The notes under the pieces are model-generated. The model worked only from the letters and a program-made list of their open reading frames with translations. It was not told the DNA's origin and ran no database searches. Shown one piece after another: positions 56,825 through 64,000 of a stretch of 64,000 nt of DNA (within the stretch, counting starts at the first letter, position 1; each line of letters begins with the position of its first letter). A program made the translations under genes and the position numbers. Origin of the DNA: Sepiola atlantica (Eukaryota > Mollusca > Cephalopoda > Sepiida > Sepiolidae); contig OY744535.1 of the NCBI GenBank assembly GCA_963556195.1, positions 92,581,353 through 92,645,352 of the forward strand, read 5' to 3'.

Positions 56825-56922
56825 CTGAACTTTTTTTCTTTTTTTTTTTTTTTTTTACCCCTTTCCCTCGCTATAATTCTCATAGCATCTTTTTATATTT
56901 TTTATACATTACCTCGATATTT

Positions 56923-56956
56923 GGCTCTGTTGAGCGAGGTACGAAACCGGTCAGCT
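56923..56956 (+). ncRNA. degenerate hammerhead-like motif in PLE terminal repeat
   Basis: Stem I GGCU/AGCU (one G-U), CUGUUGA (A6 changed to U), short weak stem II, GAAA 56943-56946, CCGGUC, cleavage-type UC before AGCU. The same motif occurs on - at 54153-54186, 51484-51517 and 4089-4122. (TA)n follows about 97 bases on. Confidence 0.5.
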
Positions 56957-57052
56957 GCCCTTTCATCTTTTTAATTTCTAAATTTATTATGAATAATAAA
57001 TATTGTCTCTTCAATGCTATTTTAAAGTTTTGTACGACAAAGAAAATATTTA

Positions 57053-57076
57053 AATATATATATATATATATATATA
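57053..57076. repeat. (TA)n at PLE copy B 3' end
   Basis: Short TA run immediately after AAATATTTAAATA of the terminal repeat. Confidence 0.97.
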
Positions 57077-57785
57077 AAATACAAAATTTATGACATAATC
57101 GATATTTTGTAATCAGCTCCGAAAAAATCAATATTAACAAATATTATTCATACTTGTGTGCATACGGTTTAGATGAGTACAGTAATCGGAATAATCCCTA
57201 TAAATACGACTAAATATACATTATGAATATTTCAGTGCTGATGGATGAGATACGTCTATTATATTTACGTAATTATCTATGCAGATAATATTATAGAACT
57301 TGACAAATCAAAGGACGGGCAACTGACAGACATAGACGCATATTGAAATTTGAGGACGCATCTCAAACCGCAAATAAAAAATACGTTGAACTCTATTCAA
57401 TATGTCGACTAAAAACGTAAATTACATACACACAAAGCTTCTTTTATGGCGACATAAACATAAAAAAACACGACAAAGAAAGGGAACAAAAGAATTGAAT
57501 GCAAAGAGTCTTTAGTGCAAGAAAATGAAATCAACAAATGTTAAACACAATTAGAGTATATATGATTTAAAAGATAAGATTACTTATCTATCCCAATCAC
57601 ACTTATGAATTAACGATCTGTAAAATAACACTCACTTAAAGGGGACGTCATACTAAGCGTACATGTATTTACAGAGAGATAGTGCTTTTATGAGTTGTAA
57701 TTTAGGGATGCTATCGACTCGGGTCCATGCATTCCAGACCTATGTGACACGTAAAATATAGCCTGTCAATAGTGAATGATATTCC
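57077..57785. other. no recognised gene
   Basis: AT-rich DNA with nothing recognised. Confidence 0.5.
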
Positions 57786-57789
57786 GTGC

Positions 57790-59750
57790 GTGCTGATAAG
57801 CCACCTCTTTCTCAAGGTGATCCTATTAATATACATCGGCATAGACAGAATACGGCTGATCTAGAGGAGGAATCTTTGGTCATAAATCCAGCTATTCCAC
57901 GGGTAATAGTACTTACAGTTGAACTTATGATTGATGTGACAAAGCACAGAAAAGTTAAAGGAAGACAAGCTCTTCAGTATCCAGACATACAATTATGTAG
58001 AGCACCTGTCACACATGATGACAGCATGCCAGTACCGCAACCACCAGAAAATGTAAGTTTACTTCTCATCGTACTCTCCAAAAGTTTTACTTTTAATTAA
58101 CTTGAATATTAAGTATTTACAATGCATTCATTTTCCTACTGATTTATGGAATACTAATGTTATTCAAGTGTTTGTTTAAGTTGCTATATGCAGTTATTTT
58201 TTTAGAGACGGAAGATGCAATGGATATTCCACATGAAGGTCAGCTCGTAGCAGCAGTCAAGAAATGGAGGAAGCTTTTGTACCAAGAACGACTTCGGTGC
58301 CTCACTTTCCAAATCAGAATGGGCTTGATGATGTAATCAGGGATTTAGGTTTCACTAAGTCAGGATCTGAAGTTCTTACGTCAAGGCTAAAGGATTGGAA
58401 TCTAGTAAGAGAAGACTGCAGGACATCTGTGTACCGAAAACCACATGAAGAATTTGAAATCTACTATGACATTAGTGATGATCTGTGTTATTGTAATGAT
58501 GTTACTGGTTTGTTAATGATCCTGCAGAATGGCGACTGTTCATAGATAGCTAAACACGAAGTCTCAAAGCAGTATTGCTCCACAATGGAAATAAGTACCC
58601 ATCTTTGCCTCTTGCACACTTCGTACAAAAGAAAGAAAACTATGATAATGTCAAACAACTTCTTGACAAAATAAATTATGCTGAATTCAAGTGGATGTTT
58701 ATTGTGATTTCAAGATGCTTGTCTTCTTGCTTGGCTTGCAAAGGGGGATATACAAATAACTCATGTTTTCTTTGCTTATGTGACATCAGAGCTGATGATG
58801 ATCATGCGGAAATATCACGCTTATGTTATAAATAGTGTCACGCATACTGTACACATACGCTTATGTTAGAAATAGCGGATATGTAACGCATACTGTACAC
58901 ATAGGAGAATGTAACGGTTATGTTAAAAATAGCGGATATGTAACGCATACTGTACACATAGGAGAATGTAACGGTTATGTTAAAAATAGCGGATATGTAA
59001 CGCATACTGTACACATAGGAGAATGTAACGGTTATGTTAAAAATAGCGGATATGTAACGCATACTGTACACATAGGAGAATGTAACGGTTATGTTAAAAA
59101 TAGCGGATATGTAACGCATACTGTACATATATGATGATGATCATTGCAAGAAAGTTCATTGGCTCTCACGAGTGGAACTGCAGTCAGGAAGGAAAACTGT
59201 TCTCAGACAGCCACTAGTAGATTCCAACAAAGTCTTATTACCCCCACTTCATATTAAGCTAGGATTGATAAAACGGTTTGTGAAGGCCTTAGATTTTGGA
59301 GGAGAAGCTTTTCAAGTAATTCGTCTCATGTTTCCAAAGCTATACGATGCTAAGATCAAAAGTGGTATATTTGTTGGAACCTAAGTTAATGCAATGTTGA
59401 AGTTAAAGGAACTGGAAAGAGCGATGACAAAAGTTAAAAAAGAAGCTTGGTGCACATTTTGTGCTGTAGTACGTTGATTCGTAGGAAATCACAAGGATCC
59501 TAATTACAAACAACTGAGAACTTCAGGAAACTGGGTTGTCGTATGTCCTTAAAGGTTCATTTTTTACATTCTCATCTAGATGTCAGTGAAGAACATGGTG
59601 AGAGATTTCATAAGGACTTCGCAACCATGGAGAGAAGATATCAAGGACGATGGGACACTGCGATGATGGGAGATTATATATGGTCTCTTGTCAGAAAAGA
59701 TGAAAGTGTGCACTTTAGAAAATCTCGATCGTCAAAGCATTTCTAATCTT
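57790..59750 (+). pseudogene. decayed multi-copy invertebrate protein, function unknown
   Basis: Fragments in order: GDPINIHRHRQNTADLEEE (57820), DGSM-like QPPENV, EAFVPRTTSVPHFPNQNGL (58270) then DDVIRDLGFTKSGSEVL, TSRLKDWNLV and VYRKPHEEFEIYY. Then LHNGNKYPSLPLAHFVQKKE (58577), ENYDNVKQLLDKINY, CKGGYTNNSCFLCLCDIRADDDH. After the satellite insertion (58806-59130): KVHWLSRVELQSGRKTVLRQ, DSNKVLLPPLHIKLGLIKRF and IKSGIFVGT. Finally LKVHFLHSHLDVSEEHGERF, HKDFATMERRYQGRW and AMMGDYIWSLVRKDE. I recognise this as a repeated uncharacterised protein family of invertebrate genomes, possibly mobile-element derived. I cannot assign a reaction. Several stops and shifts make this copy dead. Some gaps (58060-58260) could be introns. 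Confidence 0.72.
58806..59139 (+). repeat. 60-bp satellite inserted in the gene relic, with target duplication
   Basis: About five units of AGCGGATATGTAACGCATAC + TGTACACATAGGAG + AATGTAACGGTTATGTTAAAAAT. The host text TGATGATGATCAT occurs just before (about 58793-58805) and just after (59132-59144). The protein reads DDDH across the excised join. The 20-residue periodic frames on both strands arise because the unit is divisible by three. Confidence 0.9.
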
Positions 59751-60039
59751 AGGAAAGGATTATCAAATCATTTACATTGCAAAGTTGTATGGTTTGTTTT
59801 GTTCTAACTAACATTGTATTTACTAAATACCATACAATATATGAAAAAAGTACTAAATGTTGTGTAATTATCTTTACAACATACTGCCGTAGAGAAAGGT
59901 TGTGTATAAAACGCGAAAATATTAAATTAAAAAAACTAAAAAAAAATATCGATGTTATGCCAAAACGAATGTGATTTTTGAATTCAGTAGCAAAAAATAC
60001 ATATAAAAACATTAACAACTACAAATAAACAAAACATGT

Positions 60040-61030
60040 GTTACATTGTGTTATGCGTTACAAATCCGCTATTTCTGACATAAGCGTTACATTCCCCTAT
60101 TTGTACAGTATGCGTTACATATCCGCTATTTCTAATATAAGCGTTACATTCGTCCTATATGTACAGTATGCGTTACATATCTGATATTTCTAACATAACC
60201 GTTACATTCTCCTATGTGTTCAGTATACGTTACATATCCGCTATTTCTAACATAAGCGTTACATTGCCCTATGTGTACAGTATGCGTTACATATCCACTA
60301 TTTTTAACATAAGCGTTACATTCCCCTATGTGTACAGTATGCGTTACATATCCACTATTTTTAACATAAGCGTTACATTGCCCTATGTGTACAGTATGCG
60401 TTACATATCCACTATTTTAAACATAAGCGTTACATTCCCCTATGTGTACAGTATGCGTTACATATCCGCTATTTCTAACATAAGCGTGACATTCGTCCTA
60501 TATGTAAAGTATGCGTAACATATCTGCTATTTCTAACATAATTGTGTCATTTCCCTTATGTGTACAATATGCGTTACATATCCGCTATTTCTAACATAAC
60601 CGTTACATTCCCCTAGATGTACAGTATGCGTGACCCTATTTATAACATAAGCGTGATATTTCCGCATAGTATCCAATGAGCGTGACATGTCTGCTGTTTC
60701 TAAAAAAAGGTATATATCTGCTACATGTACAGTATGCGTGACATGTTTGATTTTTGTAACACACGCGTGAAATTTCCGCTATGCATACAGTAAGCGTGAG
60801 GTGTCCCTTATATCCAATACAAGCGTGACATTTCCGTTATTTATTCTATACGCGTTTCATGGTCGCTATTTCTTACATATGCGCCACATTTACTCTATGT
60901 TTACAGTATGCGTGAGATGCAAACTGTTTTTTTATTAAGCGTGACATATACAATATTTTAAATAGAAGCGTGACATTGCAGCTATTTGTACAGTAATCGT
61001 GACATAGCTGTATTTTTCTAACACAGAACC
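60040..61030 (-). repeat. 60-bp satellite array, inverted relative to 58806
   Basis: CCGCTATTTCTAACATAAGCGTTACATT-type units, the complement of the 58806 unit. About ten good copies to 60660, then progressively diverged (GCGTGACAT replacing GCGTTACAT, spacing irregular) until about 61030. Confidence 0.93.
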
Positions 61031-61383
61031 ACTATTTCTAAAGTAATCTAAACCTAGCCCCAAGACGAATGACAGACGCACACTTTCATACGAATACGTG
61101 GTCGCAATTTGCAACCATTAATTATGAAAATACATTAAAATAATCAATCTTTTTACATTGAATGTTATCCTTGCCATTCAATCTCTCCAGTAAGTTCGAT
61201 TTTTTCCTTTAAAGACCTGTTCTCTTATTTAATCAAAATACGGAATCATTGTTTCTTTAAAAGTCCTTCCTCAAGATAGAAAGAATTTTAATGATTAATA
61301 ATATAACTCGTGCAATAAATGAAAACAATGATTGCACTTAGTGACCTAAAAAAGTTCGTATGTAAAACAAAGAGTCATACACA
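61031..61383. other. no recognised gene
   Basis: AT-rich DNA. Confidence 0.5.
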
Positions 61384-61861
61384 CACATATATTTATATAT
61401 ACTTATATACATACATATATGTATATATACATATATACATATACATATTTAATACATATATATATATACATATATATATACATACATATAAATATTTAAT
61501 ACATATATATATACATATATATACACATATATACACATATATACATATACATATATATACATATACATATATACATATATATATACCTATACATATATAC
61601 ATATACTCTAAACAAACTACCATTCTCTATTATATATATACATATATATATACAGATATATACAAATATATATACATATATATACATGTATATATATTTA
61701 TATATACATATATATATATACATACTTATATATACATATGTAAATACATATATATATATATACATATATATATATTTATATATATACATATGTAAATACA
61801 TATATATATACATATATATATATATTTATATATATACACATATATATATACACATATAGGT

Positions 61862-61947
<86 letters not shown>
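61384..61947. repeat. compound (TA)n/(TACA)n/(CA)n microsatellite, ~560 bp
   Basis: TACATATA-type tract with a unique island TCTAAACAAACTACCATTCT at 61607-61627 that also occurs near 27048-27065 (AAAGCAAACTACCATTCT). (CA)n is at 61869-61893. Confidence 0.97.
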
Positions 61948-61949
<2 letters not shown>

Positions 61950-61982
61950 AAAAGTCACACATTTGAAGCGTTGGCGGAATGG

Positions 61983-62263
61983 CAATAATAACGAGGATAT
62001 TTTTTTATAAAATATTAAGAAAACCTTGCACAACGCAAATTACTTTCGGTAAAATTTTCAACTTGGCTGCGATAAGTATGTCTCAACCAAGAAGAAAAAA
62101 AAAGAAAAAAAAGAAATATTCTTCTGAAGATAGTATATATTACCGAAAGTACTCAAGTTTATAAAAAAATGTATTTAAGATAAATAAATAATTTATTATT
62201 AAAAACAAATAATTTGCGTAGTGCAAGGTTTTCTAAATATTTGATTAAAAAATATCCTCGTTG

Positions 62264-62267
<4 letters not shown>
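61983..62267. mobile_element. foldback element, ~60-bp arms
   Basis: Left arm 61985-62044 (AACGAGGATATTTTTT ... CCTTGCAC) pairs right arm 62209-62267. Inside, CUGAAGA 62124-62130, GAAA 62145-62148 and a minimal stem III AGUACU form a weak hammerhead-like motif. The right arm runs into (TA)n. Confidence 0.82.

Positions 62268-62345
<78 letters not shown>
62264..62345. repeat. (TA)n microsatellite
   Basis: Pure TA run. Confidence 0.98.
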
Positions 62346-62348
<3 letters not shown>

Positions 62349-62372
62349 CCGCCGACCGTCGGAAATGAACTT

Positions 62373-62417
62373 CCTGCACTGAAGATTGGGTAAGCATGAA
62401 ACATCGATGTCTGTAGG
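62373..62417 (+). ncRNA. hammerhead-like motif (family D)
   Basis: Stem I CCUGCA (62373-62378) with UGUAGG (62412-62417), CUGAAGA 62379-62385, GAAA 62398-62401, stem III ACA-UCGA-UGU, cleavage at GUC^UGUAGG. Stem II (UUGGGUAAGCAU) pairs poorly. Confidence 0.68.
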
Positions 62418-62470
62418 TAATAAATAATAAATATTTATTCATAAATATTATTAAAATACCCCTTTACTAA

Positions 62471-62800
62471 TAAGGCCTTATCGTCTGACCCTCTGAGAGG
62501 AAACGTCAGAATGGTAAATTAAAAACTAAAAGTCGAATGAGATATGAGGGGGAAAAAGCTTATTTTAGTTGGAGGAAACGATTGAGAGGGAAAAAAAAAG
62601 AAAAAAAAAGGTAAATCTCTCAACGTTATGGTGGCTTTGAATCATTAAACATCTCCAACTGATGCTTCAAAATCTTTTTTTCCCTCTCAATCGTTTCCTC
62701 TAACTGAAATAAGTTTTTCTCCTCATATCTCATTCGACTTTTAGTTTTTAATTTACCATTCTGACGTTTCCTCCCAGAGGGTCAGACGATAAGGCCTTAA
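62471..62800. mobile_element. foldback element, ~127-bp arms
   Basis: Left arm 62471-62597 and right arm 62675-62800 are near-perfect complements (TAAGGCCTTATCGTCTGACC ... GATTGAGAGGGAAAAA) with a 78-base loop. The ends are the self-complementary AAGGCCTT. Between the (TA)n tracts at 62264 and 62872. Confidence 0.93.
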
Positions 62801-62871
62801 GGTAATTTTAACAATTTTCCTTTTTTTTTCCACTCGTCTGTTTCATTGATTATAATAATGCTTCCTCTAAA

Positions 62872-62881
62872 AAATATATAT

Positions 62882-62970
<89 letters not shown>
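62872..62970. repeat. (TA)n microsatellite
   Basis: One TAATA interruption near 62890. Confidence 0.98.
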
Positions 62971-62972
<2 letters not shown>

Positions 62973-63600
62973 CCGTCACAGGACCCGTAAAATAAACAGT
63001 GTGTAAAGAATAGTTTTGCCACAAAGTCATGCTCCCCTTATGAAGATTAAAAACAAGATATTATGATACCAAACTTTATGTCTTGAATCCTTATTCCGAT
63101 TTTAATCGAAATCTATTACATTTTTTCGATTCAAGAAAATGTCTAAAATTTAAGTTTTAAGCTGGTTTAAGTTGTCTCCAGTGACTACAGATCAAATTCC
63201 ATGCAAATCTGAAATTATGCCATCAAAATATTTAAAAAAAAACTCTAAAGAAATTGAAATTTGATGAACATATATTAATTAGTTTTCATGAGGGGCTTCC
63301 ACCACATGTTTACCCCCTCAATTAAACTAGATATAGCCCACACGAGTCGTGTGCTATTAGATGTTGGTAACTGGATCTGTGAGCGGAGGTGATATGGCAT
63401 CCAACATCTAACATCACACGACATTTCTAAAATGACTTCCGGCATTTATGAACAAAAATACTGCAATTCTGACCGTTTCAAATTGTAGCCTTTGCCTTCC
63501 CATCATCGAAGCATTGTTCATTCGAGCACGTAAACCTACTATCAACTAAGCTCGGTTCGATAGAAGCGGAGGTATATTCAAATGTGTGTGTATGTGTGTG
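62971..63600. other. no recognised gene; small inverted repeat
   Basis: TTAGATGTTGG (63357) and CCAACATCTAA (63402) form an 11-bp inverted repeat, next to a CACACGAGTCGTGTG palindrome at 63340. Confidence 0.55.
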
Positions 63601-63628
63601 AAGAAAAGCCAAAACATGTTATTTATGT

Positions 63629-63674
63629 ATTCATCAACGTTTCGTCTTTATTGAAAGACTTCCTCAGGACGAAG
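63629..63674 (-). ncRNA. hammerhead-like motif (family A)
   Basis: CUGAGGA (compl. 63661-63667), stem II GUCUU/AAGAC, GAAA, minimal CGUU junction, stem I CUUCGUC/GAUGAAU with about six pairs including G-U. Same family as 35624. It lacks a clear (TA)n downstream. Confidence 0.62.
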
Positions 63675-63679
63675 GAAAC

Positions 63680-64000
63680 AATGCAGGAAAATAATACAGA
63701 ATATTAATTTTGATTTGTCAGACATCGGAATAGTTATTGTACGTGAACAAGCAGATAATGAGAATCATGATTTTGGTTGTAGCGTTATCAGCAGTCGTCT
63801 GTCTCCTTCAAAGGACGCGAGATGAATGGGATTGATGGTTTCGACTTAGTAGTTTATAGTTATCTTAGCTAGGAAGTTCATCGGGGTCAAAATATGTCAC
63901 AGCTAAGCTTGGCTGGCAGCAGATAGAGTGACGGGGGTGAGAATAATGAATGTGCAGTTTATTCTAAACTTGGGGATGGGGACAGGGCACTGCTAATAAG
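63680..64000. other. no recognised gene
   Basis: 63820-63990 resembles the loosely G-rich text after the 35624 motif (GGTTAGTAG, GGCTGGCAGCA, GGGGTGAGA), probably the body of the same repeat. Confidence 0.4.

Larger units (their letters stand above)
54741..57053 (+). mobile_element. Penelope-like element, copy B (5'-truncated, + strand)
   Basis: Starts abruptly inside the N-terminal domain (LTLKHQNKLKHLIF, residue about 150 of copy A). It runs through RT and GIY-YIG, then a terminal repeat (56825-57053) that includes the first 23 codons of the ORF, and stops at (TA)n. The junction at 54740/54741 has about 2 bp of shared sequence (TT) between the - and + fragments. Confidence 0.93.

Noticed and set aside
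58835..60518. Repeat proteins of about 20 residues per unit on both strands
   Set aside because: The satellite unit is 60 bp, so any frame without a stop stays open. Both strands are open, and the array is an insertion with target duplication.

Overview
The window looks like intergenic DNA from a large, AT-rich, repeat-dominated animal genome, most likely a mollusc and plausibly a coleoid cephalopod. This is inferred from the combination of Penelope-like retroelements (PLEs), tRNA-derived SINEs, mariner relics, decayed LINE tails and very many (TA)n microsatellites. No name or marker gene in the sequence proves the species. I see no intact cellular protein-coding gene, no rRNA and no functional tRNA gene. 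Almost every long reading frame is a transposon fragment or an artefact of low-complexity DNA, for example IYIYIY from (TA)n or SFFL from (TTTC)n.

Layout. 1-9 kb: unannotated DNA, a U2 snRNA-headed repeat (2800-3168), a PLE tail (3991-4572), a mariner-type MITE (5269-5646) and two facing blocks of telomere-like repeats (6718-7175 TTAGGG-like, 7682-8846 CCCTAA-like). 9-21 kb: (TA)n tracts, foldback elements, tandem repeats, LINE relics (12095-12306, 17888-18850) and the densest cluster of hammerhead-ribozyme-like motifs (14.9-17.2 kb). 21-25 kb: an internally deleted mariner, a mariner transposase pseudogene and two tRNA-SINEs. 25-33 kb: foldback elements in (TA)n, a second U2-headed repeat, a LINE tail, a second PLE family (30863-31832) and more hammerhead motifs. 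33-43 kb: trinucleotide, polypurine and polypyrimidine blocks and four tandem arrays. 43-49 kb: more hammerhead/(TA)n elements and a 3 kb, 31-bp minisatellite. 49-57 kb: a tandem U2-headed pair and a PLE cluster with two large copies in opposite orientation. 57-61 kb: a broken multi-exon-like gene relic interrupted by a 60-bp satellite, with a larger inverted array of the same satellite downstream. 61-64 kb: compound TA/CA repeats, foldbacks and two hammerhead motifs.

The unifying signal is a population of short repeats. Each has a type I hammerhead-like core (CUGANGA, stem II, GAAA, short stem III, UH, stem I). In most cases a (TA)n tract lies within about 120 bases on the sense 3' side. The large PLE has the same geometry: a degenerate hammerhead-like motif in its terminal repeat, then (TA)n. 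Hammerhead ribozymes in PLE terminal repeats and in small metazoan retrozymes are established knowledge. That these short families are non-autonomous partners mobilised by the PLE, and that (TA)n is their 3' tail or target, is my inference. The second unusual signal is a dispersed repeat whose head matches the 5' end of U2 snRNA, present in four copies, two of them in tandem.
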